NCBI GenBank assembly: GCA_964369605.1
Contig: CAYJFD010000014.1
Coordinates: forward strand, 1-50,847
DNA from: CAYJFD01 sp964369605
Lineage (GTDB): Bacteria > Bacteroidota > Bacteroidia > Bacteroidales > UBA932
Reading direction: 5' to 3'
DNA length: 50,847 nt
In this document: one piece after another, positions 16,916 through 25,922 of the stretch
Position numbering within the stretch: position 1 is the first letter of the stretch
How the letters are laid out: each line of letters starts with the position of its first letter
The notes under the pieces: model-generated
Databases searched by the model: none
What the model was told of the DNA's origin: nothing
The model's input: only the letters and a program-made list of their open reading frames with translations
Translations under genes and position numbers: made by a program

Positions 16916-18442
16916 ATGGAGACAACTAAAATTTCAAAAAATCGCTTTGCGAGAATGTTAAATGGAATAGAGAAGGCTGGTAATAAGCTACCTCATCCTG
17001 CAACACTTTTTATGATTATGGCACTATTAGTAGTGCTACTATCTTGGCTAGGATCAGCTCTTGACTTTTCTGCTATTCATCCTGCTACAGGTGAAGCTAT
17101 TAAAGTTCGAAGCTTATTAGACGGCGATGGTTTTAGATGGCTCTATACAAATATTGAACATAACTTTGTTAAGTTTCCTCCACTCGGTCTAGTACTAGTG
17201 ATTATGGTAGGTATCGGTGTGGCTGAAGGCTCTGGCCTATTTACTGTTATGGTAAGACAGCTTGTGCTCGGTGCTCCTAAAAAGCTAATTACTATAGCTA
17301 TTATTATAGCTGGTATATTCTCTCACCTTGCATCTGAAATAGGTTATGTTATCCTTATTCCACTAGGAGCTATGATTTTCCATGCACTAGGTCGCCATCC
17401 TATGGCTGGATTTGCAGCAGCATTCTGTGGTGTTAGTGCAGGTTTTGGATCTAACTTCCTTATAGGTTCGGTCGATCCGATCTTAGCTGGACTTTCTACT
17501 TCAGCTGCACAGATTATCGATCCTAATATGTACATTAATCCTATGGTTAACTACTTCTTTATGGTAGTTTCTGCGATAATGGTAGTATTTGTGGGTACTT
17601 GGGTTACTGAAAAGGTAGTAGAACCCCGACTTGGTAAATATGAAGGAAATGCTGAGGCCCTTAAGGTAGAACAGATTACCCCTCTTGAGAAAAAAGGTCT
17701 TAGATGGGCTGGTATCGCAACTCTTATTTTCTGCGCCCTTATGGCCTGGACTATTATTCCTGAGAATGGACTATTTAGAGATCCCGAAACAGGTGGCATC
17801 CTACGCTCTCCTTTCTTCTCGGGCATAGTGGTAGCCCTACTTCTACTTTTCTTAATCCCTGGTTTAGTGTATGGCTTTATAGTTAAGACTATTAAGAATG
17901 ATAAGGATGTTATTAAGCACATGAGTACTTCGATGAAAGGGCTAGCAGGCTATATCGTTCTTGTATTCTTCGCAGCACAGTTTATTTACTGGTTTAACTA
18001 TAGTAATATAGGTATAATACTAGCGATTAATGGTGCTGAGTTTTTAAAGAGTGTTGGATTTACAGGCATACCTCTAGTCATCGGCTTTATTCTTCTTTCA
18101 GCCTTCTTGAATATGTTTATGGGAAGTGCTTCTGCAAAGTGGGCTATCCTTGCTCCTGTATTCATTCCGATGTTTATGCTACTAGACTTCCACCCTGGCC
18201 TAACTCAAGCAGCTTTTAGAGTAGGTGATTCGGTTACAAATGTGATAACTCCGATGATGAGTTATTTCGCTTTAATCGTTACTTATGCCCAAAGATATGA
18301 CAGTAAATATGGAATAGGAACCATCATTTCACTGATGATTCCTTATACTTTCATTTTCCTAATAGTCTGGATAATTATAATCTCAGCTTGGATGTTACTT
18401 GGACTTCCTCTAGGCTTCGACGGCCCTCTATACCTAAACTAG
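16916..18442 (+). CDS. abgT: AbgT-family transporter (p-aminobenzoyl-glutamate type)
   Basis: 508 residues with about a dozen hydrophobic segments. It begins with NGIEKAGNKLPHPATLFMIMALLV, the standard opening of AbgT proteins. Later blocks typical of the family include FPPLGLVLVIMVGIGVAEGSG, GVSAGFGSNFLIGSVDPILAG and RVGDSVTNVITPMMSYFALI. The family was described as importing p-aminobenzoyl-glutamate, a folate breakdown product, and some members export sulfonamides or p-aminobenzoate. The length agrees with the family. It faces the aminopeptidase gene, with stop codons seven bases apart inside a shared palindrome. Confidence 0.92.
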   Translation: METTKISKNRFARMLNGIEKAGNKLPHPATLFMIMALLVVLLSWLGSALDFSAIHPATGEAIKVRSLLDGDGFRWLYTNIEHNFVKFPPLGLVLVIMVGIGVAEGSGLFTVMVRQLVLGAPKKLITIAIIIAGIFSHLASEIGYVILIPLGAMIFHALGRHPMAGFAAAFCGVSAGFGSNFLIGSVDPILAGLSTSAAQIIDPNMYINPMVNYFFMVVSAIMVVFVGTWVTEKVVEPRLGKYEGNAEALKVEQITPLEKKGLRWAGIATLIFCALMAWTIIPENGLFRDPETGGILRSPFFSGIVVALLLLFLIPGLVYGFIVKTIKNDKDVIKHMSTSMKGLAGYIVLVFFAAQFIYWFNYSNIGIILAINGAEFLKSVGFTGIPLVIGFILLSAFLNMFMGSASAKWAILAPVFIPMFMLLDFHPGLTQAAFRVGDSVTNVITPMMSYFALIVTYAQRYDSKYGIGTIISLMIPYTFIFLIVWIIIISAWMLLGLPLGFDGPLYLN

Positions 18443-18456
18443 GCTTCCTAGTTTAG
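18434..18456. terminator. Perfect palindrome spanning two convergent stop codons
   Basis: CTAAACTAGG (18434-18443) and CCTAGTTTAG (18447-18456) are perfect inverted repeats around CTT. The left arm contains the TAG of abgT and the right arm contains the TAG of the aminopeptidase gene on the other strand, so one structure serves both genes. There is no strong T-run. Confidence 0.55.
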
Positions 18457-20124
18457 ATCCTCTTTTGAGACACAACTAATAGTTTCGAACTCATAGAATT
18501 CTTGCCCTTCATTTTTTATGTAGGGCTTTACTACTATGGTGTTTTCTATTCTGATACCGTATTTTCCTTCTACATAGACTGCAGGTTCATTTGATAGTAC
18601 CATACCAGGCATAAGGGTTATAGGATTCCACTCTTTTCTGATGCTTTGAGGTCCTTCATGTACGTTTAGGTAATGTCCTATTCCGTGGCCTGTTCCGTGT
18701 AGATATACTTTTCCTGTAGTCATAATAGGTCCTCTAGCTAGGATATCGAGACTTGAGCCTGGTGTCCCTTTTAAGAATTTTGCTTCAGATAGCTGTCGCA
18801 TTCCTTTTAGGACTAAAGCATAATCGTCTTTCTCCTCTTGACTTAATTCTCCTAGGGCTATGGTTCTGGTGGTATCTGTAGTTCCGTAGAGGTAATGAGC
18901 ACCAGCATCTATAAGTAGAAAGCCTTTTGGTTCTAGGACTGCTGCACTTTCCTTTTTACAAGAGTAGTGCACGATGGCTGCATTTGGCCCATAGGCGACT
19001 ATGGCTGAGAAACTTTCACCTCTATAATCGGGGCATTCTGACCTAAATTCTTCTAGTTTCTTCGCCACATCATATTCTGTTATTCCCTTAGGTAGATTCT
19101 CATAAATATAAGCAAACAGTTTCTCCCAAGCTTTTGCATCTTCCTTATTTGCCCTTCTAAAACCTTCCAGCTCCACTTCGTTTTTCTGAGCCTTAAATAT
19201 ATTAACTAATCCTCCTTCGACTGGATCTTTCATAAGCAAATTCACTGGAGAATAATGATTTAGATTCTCTGTGGCAGCTAGGTAATTCTTAGCACTTATC
19301 ATATTTCTTGAGAAGATTCTAATGGTATTAGCAGGGAGCTTGCTTAGGTAGGACGTAAAATCTTCGTAGGGGTAAAAGTTTATACCTTGTGAAGAAAGAG
19401 ATGACATGGCCGCAGGCTCTAACTTCTCTTGCATTATAAAAAGGTCTATTTTCTCTTCTGAAAGTACGGCGTATGCTAGCGCAACGGGATTATACTCTAT
19501 GTCACAGCCTCGGATATTGCATAGCCATGCTATCTCATCAAGGGCAGTTATGATGTAGGCGTAGGGGTGATCTAGAGCGATGGCAGCAGTGATTCGTGTA
19601 TGTTTCGAGCTAACAGACTCTCCTGTATACTTCTCATCTAGGTTCATTATAGAATTAAATTTCAGATCTGGCCTTTGCTCCCATAGTTCATTAAATGGGT
19701 CCTCTACTAGTACTGCTGTATGCGGATGCAGTTCATCTACGAGCTTAGCATACTGCTCATAGGTGAATAGGTTTTGGTCTATCGCTACTATATCATCTTC
19801 GTCTTCTAGCTGGGTCTTTATCCACTGCTCTACAGATGGAGTGTCTTCAAGGCCTTGTTTCATTAGCTTTATTTCTGTACCTGCTAGCTCTTCCTCTGCT
19901 TGGATAAAATATCTTGAATCCGTCCAAAGGGCAGCACTTTTCATACAAACGACCAGTACCCCAGCCGAACCTGTAAAGCCCGATAGCCATTCTCTGGTTT
20001 TATAATGATCTGGAGTATATTCTCCGAAGTGAGGATCATTTGTAGGTATAATAATAGCAGAGCAATCCTGCCCTGCTAAATATTCTCTCAATGCCTCTAT
20101 AGATTTATTTCTAGTATCAGCCAT
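18448..20124 (-). CDS. pepP: Xaa-Pro aminopeptidase (M24B)
   Basis: 558 residues: two creatinase-like N-terminal domains followed by the pita-bread M24 domain. The dinuclear metal ligands fit Asp406 (LLIDAGAHY), Asp417 (TTDTTRT), His484 (GHYLNVHE), Glu513 (SNEPAVY) and Glu527 (GIRIENT). The enzyme removes an N-terminal residue preceding proline in the cytoplasm and helps use proline-rich peptides. It follows nagB by nine bases on the same strand, so it is probably the last gene of that transcript. Confidence 0.93.
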   Translation of the reverse strand: MADTRNKSIEALREYLAGQDCSAIIIPTNDPHFGEYTPDHYKTREWLSGFTGSAGVLVVCMKSAALWTDSRYFIQAEEELAGTEIKLMKQGLEDTPSVEQWIKTQLEDEDDIVAIDQNLFTYEQYAKLVDELHPHTAVLVEDPFNELWEQRPDLKFNSIMNLDEKYTGESVSSKHTRITAAIALDHPYAYIITALDEIAWLCNIRGCDIEYNPVALAYAVLSEEKIDLFIMQEKLEPAAMSSLSSQGINFYPYEDFTSYLSKLPANTIRIFSRNMISAKNYLAATENLNHYSPVNLLMKDPVEGGLVNIFKAQKNEVELEGFRRANKEDAKAWEKLFAYIYENLPKGITEYDVAKKLEEFRSECPDYRGESFSAIVAYGPNAAIVHYSCKKESAAVLEPKGFLLIDAGAHYLYGTTDTTRTIALGELSQEEKDDYALVLKGMRQLSEAKFLKGTPGSSLDILARGPIMTTGKVYLHGTGHGIGHYLNVHEGPQSIRKEWNPITLMPGMVLSNEPAVYVEGKYGIRIENTIVVKPYIKNEGQEFYEFETISCVSKEDLN

Positions 20125-20133
20125 AATATAGTT

Positions 20134-20931
20134 TTACTTTACTAAATTATCTTTTTCGATGTCTTTGAAATACTTGTATGTACCCACCCTTAGTTCATAA
20201 GTAGCATCTTCATCACATACGATTATCCCTTTTTGGTGCATTTGTAGTATACTTATAGTCCAAAGGTGATTTATAGGCTCCTCTACCGCGTGGCGTAAGG
20301 CTCTGGCTTTAGAGTGTCCGTTCACTAGTATAAGCACCTCTTTTGAATCCATCACTGTACCTACTCCTACGGTCATAGCTCTTTTTGGAACTTGCGCAAC
20401 ATCATTATCGAAGAAGCGTGAATTCGCGATGATAGTATCTGTCGTTAATGTCTTGACTCTAGTTCTGGAAGTTAGGGACGAGCCAGGCTCATTGAAAGCT
20501 ATATGCCCATCAGGTCCAATACCTCCAAGGAAAAGGTGGATTCCACCATAGGATGCGATCTTCTCCTCATACCTTTCAGCCTCAGCCTCTAAGTCGCTCG
20601 CATTTCCATCTAATATATTTATGTTTTCCTGCGATATATCTATATGATTAAAGAAATTTGTGTACATAAATGAATGGTAACTTTCTGGGTGCTTTTCATC
20701 TAAATCGATGTATTCATCCATATTAAATGTAACCACATTCTTAAATGACACTTTTCCTTCCTTATATAGATTAATTAATTCCTTATAAGTTCCAAGCGGA
20801 GTCGAACCTGTAGGTAATCCGAGTATAAACGGCTTCTCTGGACTAGGATCAAAGGTGTTAATCTTTTGTGCTACATAGTTCGCTGTCCATTTGGACATAT
20901 TTAAGTAATCTTGTTCGATAATTAATCTCAT
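20134..20931 (-). CDS. nagB: Glucosamine-6-phosphate deaminase
   Basis: 265 residues, almost the same length as E. coli NagB. The active-site residues fall at the same positions as in that enzyme: Asp72 (TFNMDEY), Asp141 and His143 (GGIGPDGHIAFNEPG) and Glu148. The phosphate loop LGLPTGSTPLG is at 38-48. It converts glucosamine-6-phosphate to fructose-6-phosphate and ammonia, linking amino-sugar use to glycolysis. It lies 46 bases downstream of recN. No consensus promoter is visible in that gap, so read-through from recN or a variant promoter is likely. Confidence 0.96.
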   Translation of the reverse strand: MRLIIEQDYLNMSKWTANYVAQKINTFDPSPEKPFILGLPTGSTPLGTYKELINLYKEGKVSFKNVVTFNMDEYIDLDEKHPESYHSFMYTNFFNHIDISQENINILDGNASDLEAEAERYEEKIASYGGIHLFLGGIGPDGHIAFNEPGSSLTSRTRVKTLTTDTIIANSRFFDNDVAQVPKRAMTVGVGTVMDSKEVLILVNGHSKARALRHAVEEPINHLWTISILQMHQKGIIVCDEDATYELRVGTYKYFKDIEKDNLVK

Positions 20932-20977
20932 AGTGTTAGCTTATATTTTAAGTTGTGTGTATTTTTTTGTGCGTGTA

Positions 20978-22624
20978 TTATTTATTATTCTCTTCAAAAA
21001 GCACTCGAGCATTTTCAAGAGCGGCATCAGTTAGTTTCGATCCACTTAACATTTTTGCTAACTCTGTAATCCTCTCACTTTCATCGAGTTTTTTGATCAT
21101 CGTTTGGGGAATATTCTGATCATTAAATTCTTTATACACATAATAATGCGTTGCTTTTTTACTTGCGATCTGTGGAAGATGCGTTATCGCTATAATCTGA
21201 GTAGAAAGAGCCATATTCGCTATCATATCTCCCATCTTATCAGCCACCTTACCCGAAACACCTGTGTCGATTTCATCAAAAATCATTGTCGGTAAAGCTG
21301 CATACTTCGCCATTAGTGCCTTTAAAGAAAGCATCACCCTCGAAAGCTCACCCCCTGAGGCAGCCTTTGATATCTCGACTAATGATGTTGCGTTAGCTGA
21401 AAATAAAAACTCTACACCGTCGCGTCCGTTAGGCGTAAATTTATCTAAAGCAGATACTTCCACTCTAAGTTCTGCCTTTGGCATCTCCAAAGATTGAATA
21501 GAAGCAGTTAGGGTCTGCGACAATATCATAGTATTTTCCCTCCTCTTCTTCGACAAGGCATCTGCGCTTACTTGAAGCTTTTCAAGCAATATCGAATTCT
21601 CTTCCACTAGGCGCTTAAGCGTTTCCTCAAGGAGGCCAGAATCAGACAAGGAACTGTCCAAAGAATCCCTTAACTCTATGAGCTCCTCAATATCTGTCAC
21701 AGAATGCTTCCTCAACAAAGAGTAAAGCAAGGAAAGACGCTCGTCCACTTGCTCAAGCCTTCTAGGATCCACCAATACACCCTGCTCTAATCTAGCTAAA
21801 TCAGAGTGGATATCATCTATTTCTATTTTACAAGAAGATAACCTAGAGGAAAGTTCCTCAAGCTCTTCTAAGTGCTTACTACTCTTTGATAATAGACTAG
21901 AGGCCTCCTTAAGGTTCTGAGAAACAGACTGTCCCATAGGCTCTAGTGCTGCTAGCGCTGAACTTAAATTTTCACGTATGCTGTCCGCATTAGCCAAAGT
22001 CTTCTGCTCCTGCTCTAAATCCTGTATCTCACCTGCTTTTAGCTGGGCAGAGTCAAGCTGCTCGAACTGAAAAGCTACATAATCCCTATCAGCCTCATTT
22101 TTCTGAATCAAATCCTCTACCCTCTTGATCTCATCACGCGAGCGATTAAAATCATCATAAACAGCCCTATAAGCAGATAAAAGTTCCTTAGTTCCAGAGA
22201 AATAATCCAATACCGATAACTGATATGAAGCATCCGAGAGTAATAAATGCTGGTGCTGGGCGTGAATATCCACTAGCTGAGACATCTTTTCACTAAGCTG
22301 AGCTAGCGCAACAGGCTCGTCATTTATAAAACAACGCGACCTACCTGAAGGCGAGACTACCCTTCTGATAATAAGAGTCCCTCCTTGATCTCCTTGATGA
22401 CCATCTTCTTGCGGGTCTTCAAACTCTGCCTCGACAACACAGTTTCTTTCCTTATCCTTTATCACACTTGCGTCTGCCTTCCCCCCTCTCAACAAAGACA
22501 AGGCACCCATCAAAATAGATTTCCCCGCTCCTGTTTCTCCCGTTATTAGGATCAAGGCAGCGGGGAAATTAATTTCTATTGAATCTATAAGCGCGTAATT
22601 TGATATACTTAAACTTCTGAGCAT
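20978..22624 (-). CDS. recN: DNA repair protein RecN
   Basis: 548 residues of SMC type. Walker A is GETGAGKS (29-36), a central coiled-coil region spans about 150-370, the ABC signature is ASGGELSRVMLSLKAL, and Walker B is MIFDEIDTGVSG. RecN acts in double-strand break repair, holding DNA ends or sister strands together for RecA. The order recN-coaBC-rpoZ-like-bamD is common in Bacteroidales. Its start overlaps the end of coaBC by 16 bases, indicating coupled translation. Confidence 0.95.
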   Translation of the reverse strand: MLRSLSISNYALIDSIEINFPAALILITGETGAGKSILMGALSLLRGGKADASVIKDKERNCVVEAEFEDPQEDGHQGDQGGTLIIRRVVSPSGRSRCFINDEPVALAQLSEKMSQLVDIHAQHQHLLLSDASYQLSVLDYFSGTKELLSAYRAVYDDFNRSRDEIKRVEDLIQKNEADRDYVAFQFEQLDSAQLKAGEIQDLEQEQKTLANADSIRENLSSALAALEPMGQSVSQNLKEASSLLSKSSKHLEELEELSSRLSSCKIEIDDIHSDLARLEQGVLVDPRRLEQVDERLSLLYSLLRKHSVTDIEELIELRDSLDSSLSDSGLLEETLKRLVEENSILLEKLQVSADALSKKRRENTMILSQTLTASIQSLEMPKAELRVEVSALDKFTPNGRDGVEFLFSANATSLVEISKAASGGELSRVMLSLKALMAKYAALPTMIFDEIDTGVSGKVADKMGDMIANMALSTQIIAITHLPQIASKKATHYYVYKEFNDQNIPQTMIKKLDESERITELAKMLSGSKLTDAALENARVLFEENNK

Positions 22625-23814
22625 AATAAGCTATTTATATTTTCAATAATATCTTCTGCGACCTGAGCCTTTGGCTTCAAGTCATATTCCAACACCTTAC
22701 CACCCTTGAATAAGAGCGTTACTTTATTAGTGTCAGCTATAAATCCAGCTCCTGGGTCTTTTAAAGAATTTAATACTATCATATCCAAATTCTTAGACTC
22801 TAGCTTCCTAGCGGCATTTTCCCTTTCATTATTCGTTTCTAAGGCAAAGCCCACCAAGAGCCCTTTTTTTCTCTCGCCAAGTGCCTTGGCAATATCCTTC
22901 GTTGCTTTTAACTCTATAGATAATCTATCCTCAACCCTTTTTAGCTTCTTGTCATAAGGCATAAGAGGAGTATAATCGGCAACAGCTGCACAAAGTACAG
23001 CAATATCTATATTTTGATCATACAGCTCCAAGCACTTATTATACATCTGATCACTGCTTCTTACAGGATGCAGATTAATGGATGCGTGCTTAGCCTCGAT
23101 ATAAACTGGACCGCTAACTAATTCCACCTCAGCCCCTTGAGCAGCAAACTCCTCTGCTAGAGCATAGGCCATCTTTCCGCTAGAATGATTAGTGATATAC
23201 CTTACAGGATCTATATCCTCAACTGTAGGACCAGCTGTTATCATCACTCTCTTTCCTGAAAAACGTTTTGATGGACTTAGCATCTTTTCAAGAGCCCTAA
23301 CTATGTTTTCCGGTTCTTCCATACGACCCTTGCCACTTAGACCACTCGCTAATTCACCTGAAGAAGGTTCTACAACAGTTACCCCTCTTTCTTTTAGTAT
23401 CTTTAAGTTACTCGTGGTGCTAGGATGTAAGAACATATCAAAGTCCATCGCAGGTGCGACCATTACTGGGCAGCGCGACGAAAGATACGAAGTAACAAGT
23501 AAATTATCAGCTACACCGTATACCATCTTTGCTAGGGTATTAGCAGTAGCTGGAGCTATCACAAAAGCATCGGCCCATAGCCCTAAAGAAACGTGACTAT
23601 TCCAGTCTCCGTTCTCTGGGTTATAAAAGTCTACAACGATAGGATTCTTAGAAAGAGTTGCAAGCGTAAGGGGAGTAATAAACTGCTTAGCCATCTGAGT
23701 CATTATGACTTTGACCTCGCAACCCTCCTTAACAAGTAAACGCACTAAGTGCGCAGTCTTATACGCTGCTATACCACCCGTTACACCTACTATTATACGC
23801 TTACCACTTAACAT
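22609..23814 (-). CDS. coaBC: Bifunctional phosphopantothenoylcysteine decarboxylase/phosphopantothenate-cysteine ligase
   Basis: 401 residues. The N-terminal CoaC flavoprotein part (1-185) has GVTGGIAAYKT, the catalytic His74 (NSHVSLG), APATANTLAKMVYGVADNL and PAMDFDMF. The CoaB part (186-401) has ITAGPTVEDIDPVRYITNHSSG and the substrate lysine region MPYDKKLKRVE. These steps make 4'-phosphopantetheine from phosphopantothenate and cysteine in coenzyme A synthesis. In the usual LACG motif, where Cys158 of E. coli acts in decarboxylation, this protein reads LASG with Ser157. The substitution may be shared by relatives. The gene lies two bases after the omega-like gene. Confidence 0.93.
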   Translation of the reverse strand: MLSGKRIIVGVTGGIAAYKTAHLVRLLVKEGCEVKVIMTQMAKQFITPLTLATLSKNPIVVDFYNPENGDWNSHVSLGLWADAFVIAPATANTLAKMVYGVADNLLVTSYLSSRCPVMVAPAMDFDMFLHPSTTSNLKILKERGVTVVEPSSGELASGLSGKGRMEEPENIVRALEKMLSPSKRFSGKRVMITAGPTVEDIDPVRYITNHSSGKMAYALAEEFAAQGAEVELVSGPVYIEAKHASINLHPVRSSDQMYNKCLELYDQNIDIAVLCAAVADYTPLMPYDKKLKRVEDRLSIELKATKDIAKALGERKKGLLVGFALETNNERENAARKLESKNLDMIVLNSLKDPGAGFIADTNKVTLLFKGGKVLEYDLKPKAQVAEDIIENINSLLCSEV

Positions 23815-23816
23815 TC

Positions 23817-24140
23817 CTAGTCTCTGTTTTGCTCGTCTGCATTACGGAAATACACCTCTTCATTCTCGAACTCATCGATAGCTACTAATGTAGGCTTAGG
23901 TAGTTTCTCATAATACTTTGAGATATCAATCTGCTCTCTGTTCTCGAAAGTTTCCTCAAGAGTATCAGCATAGCTAGAAAACTCTTCTAACTTCTGACTA
24001 AGCTCACGCTTTACCTCAGAAGCTATTTGATTAGCTCTCTTTGCCATAATTACAGTTGATTCATAAATGTTTCCTGTTGGACTTGCTAATTCAGCTAGAT
24101 CTCTAGTCTGAGTATTAGTAGGAACTTTTTTATTCTCCAT
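23817..24140 (-). CDS. rpoZ: Bacteroidota-type RNA polymerase omega subunit
   Basis: 107 residues. The N-terminal part TRDLAELASPTGNIYESTVIMAKRANQI matches the omega-like family of Bacteroidota, where the MAKRANQI helix corresponds to the MxxRAxxI helix of RpoZ. The C-terminal part FENREQIDISKYYEKLPKPTLVAIDEF is specific to this phylum's version. Omega helps assemble the beta' subunit. The stop-proximal side abuts coaBC and the start overlaps bamD by 11 bases, the arrangement seen in other Bacteroidales. The assignment to omega rests on family resemblance and context. Confidence 0.85.
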   Translation of the reverse strand: MENKKVPTNTQTRDLAELASPTGNIYESTVIMAKRANQIASEVKRELSQKLEEFSSYADTLEETFENREQIDISKYYEKLPKPTLVAIDEFENEEVYFRNADEQNRD

Positions 24141-24939
24141 TTTCTTCTTTATTATATCTTTTATTAATTCTTTCGTATAAAGGCTCTATTTCCTTTAGAT
24201 ATTTAGATTCACTAAATTCTCCTATAAAATCAAAATAGTCATCTACAAATGTCATATATCTCTCCTTCTGCTTTGCTGGAACACTATTTCTAGCATAGTA
24301 ATAGGATGACATCGCGGTATAGAATACTACCTCTTCTCTATATGAGGTCTCAGAGTTTTCCTTTAATAAGTTCTTAAATGCATAACGGGCTGCCTTAAAA
24401 TCATCCATATCATAGTAGATCTTTGCTCCTCGGTAGGCCTTGATATCAAGTCTTTCCTGTAACTCTTCTAGCATCTCTCTACTCTCTTCTGTTCTCTTAC
24501 CGTCTGGCTCCTCTACTAAATATTGAGATATCTTAGCTATGGCTTTATATGTTGGATCCTGATCTAATTCATATCTATAAGTCGCCTCAAAAAGACAAGT
24601 TATATATAAGAATCTTGCCTCAGAATAAAAAGGGCTTAATGGATACAATCTAATAAAGCTCTCTAAACCAGTTTCTGCAGTATAGAGGTCTCTATACTTA
24701 TAGTGAGATAGGCATGCATAAAATTCTACAGTATCGTCTTGAGGTGTCGATTTAGTCACCATCTTTAACGACTCAAATAATGAAGCAGACTTAGAATACT
24801 TCTTTTGATTATAGTATTCAAAAGCCTTCTCATACTTAAGCTGCGTATCACCACTTTCTAGTAAGAGTTCATAAGAACTTTTACAAGAACTGGTCATAAA
24901 CAGTACGATTCCTGATAGAATTATTATTAATTTACGCAT
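24130..24939 (-). CDS. bamD: Outer membrane assembly lipoprotein BamD
   Basis: 269 residues. The lipoprotein signal ends at Cys19 (FMTSSC). TPR-like helices follow: YEKAFEYYNQKKYSKSASLFESL, then FYACLSHYKYRDLYTAETGLESFIRLYPLSPF, which matches the BamD peptide-binding groove repeats. BamD works with BamA to fold beta-barrel proteins into the outer membrane. It starts one base after the trxB stop and overlaps the omega-like gene, so it is within a tight operon. Confidence 0.9.
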   Translation of the reverse strand: MRKLIIILSGIVLFMTSSCKSSYELLLESGDTQLKYEKAFEYYNQKKYSKSASLFESLKMVTKSTPQDDTVEFYACLSHYKYRDLYTAETGLESFIRLYPLSPFYSEARFLYITCLFEATYRYELDQDPTYKAIAKISQYLVEEPDGKRTEESREMLEELQERLDIKAYRGAKIYYDMDDFKAARYAFKNLLKENSETSYREEVVFYTAMSSYYYARNSVPAKQKERYMTFVDDYFDFIGEFSESKYLKEIEPLYERINKRYNKEENGE

Positions 24940-24940
24940 T

Positions 24941-25870
24941 TTAATTCTCTGCTAAGAAACGTTCAACATCCATAGCTGCTCTACATCCAGAGGCTGCTGC
25001 ATTGATAGCTTGTCTGTAAGTAGGGTCTTGTACATCTCCTGCTGCAAATACTCCTGGCACATTAGTCGCTGTTCCTTTTCCTTCTGTTAGGATATAACCC
25101 TCAGCGTCTACATTTATCCACTCCTTGAAAACATCAGAGTTAGGGTGGTGACCGATAGCTAGGAAGAATCCATCTATCTCGATGTCAAATATTCTTCCAT
25201 CGTTATTTACCATTCTTGCTCCTGTTACTCCCATATCGTCTCCTAGGATTTCTTGAGTTTGTGTACAGAATAATATCTCTATATTCTCAGTCTCCATAAC
25301 CCTCTTTTGCATAGCCTTTGAAGCTCTTAGAACATCTCTTCTTACGATTAAGTATACTTTTTTACAAAGACTTGCTAAATAAGTAGCCTCTTCACATGCT
25401 GTATCTCCACCGCCAACTACTGCTGTCACTTTTCCTCTGTAGAAGAAACCATCACAAGTAGCACAAGCAGACACTCCCTGTCCTCTAAACTTATATTCTG
25501 ACTCTAATCCTAGATATTTTGCTGTAGCTCCTGTTGAGATAATAACCGATTCAGCTAATATTTCCTTTTCATTATCGATAGTAACCTTGAACGGTCTCTT
25601 TGAAAAATCAACTGAACTAACATAACCTCTACGCACATCAGTCTCGAATCTCTCAGCTTGCTGTTTCATATCATCCATTAGTTCATTTCCACTAGTTCCT
25701 TTTGGATAACCAGGGAAATTATCGATTTCTGTCGTAGTGGTTAACTGTCCACCTGGCTGCATTCCTTCATATAATACTGGTGACAGGTTAGCTCTTCCGG
25801 CATAAATAGCAGCAGTGTAACCCGCTGGGCCACTACCAATTATCAAACATTTTACGATTTCTTGACTCAT
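24941..25870 (-). CDS. trxB: Thioredoxin-disulfide reductase
   Basis: 309 residues. The FAD motif GSGPAG is at 12-17, the redox pair is C136-A-T-C139, the NADPH motif is GGGDTACEEA, and the C-terminal FAD segment is GVFAAGDVQD. The enzyme reduces thioredoxin with NADPH in the cytoplasm. Length and motif order are those of the low-molecular-weight bacterial type. A promoter-like element lies just upstream, so trxB may head the trxB-bamD-rpoZ-coaBC-recN transcript. Confidence 0.97.
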   Translation of the reverse strand: MSQEIVKCLIIGSGPAGYTAAIYAGRANLSPVLYEGMQPGGQLTTTTEIDNFPGYPKGTSGNELMDDMKQQAERFETDVRRGYVSSVDFSKRPFKVTIDNEKEILAESVIISTGATAKYLGLESEYKFRGQGVSACATCDGFFYRGKVTAVVGGGDTACEEATYLASLCKKVYLIVRRDVLRASKAMQKRVMETENIEILFCTQTQEILGDDMGVTGARMVNNDGRIFDIEIDGFFLAIGHHPNSDVFKEWINVDAEGYILTEGKGTATNVPGVFAAGDVQDPTYRQAINAAASGCRAAMDVERFLAEN

Positions 25871-25914
25871 ATCCTTGTATATTTTTTATATATTTTTGAA
25901 CCTATTTTAACACG

Positions 25915-25922
25915 CAAAGTTA
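25915..25922 (-). promoter_or_regulatory. Promoter -7 element for trxB
   Basis: On the minus strand the sequence is TAACTTTG, matching TAnnTTTG, placed 45 bases before the trxB ATG. It overlaps the stop codon of the upstream membrane-protein gene. No clear -33 TTTG is visible. Confidence 0.5.
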
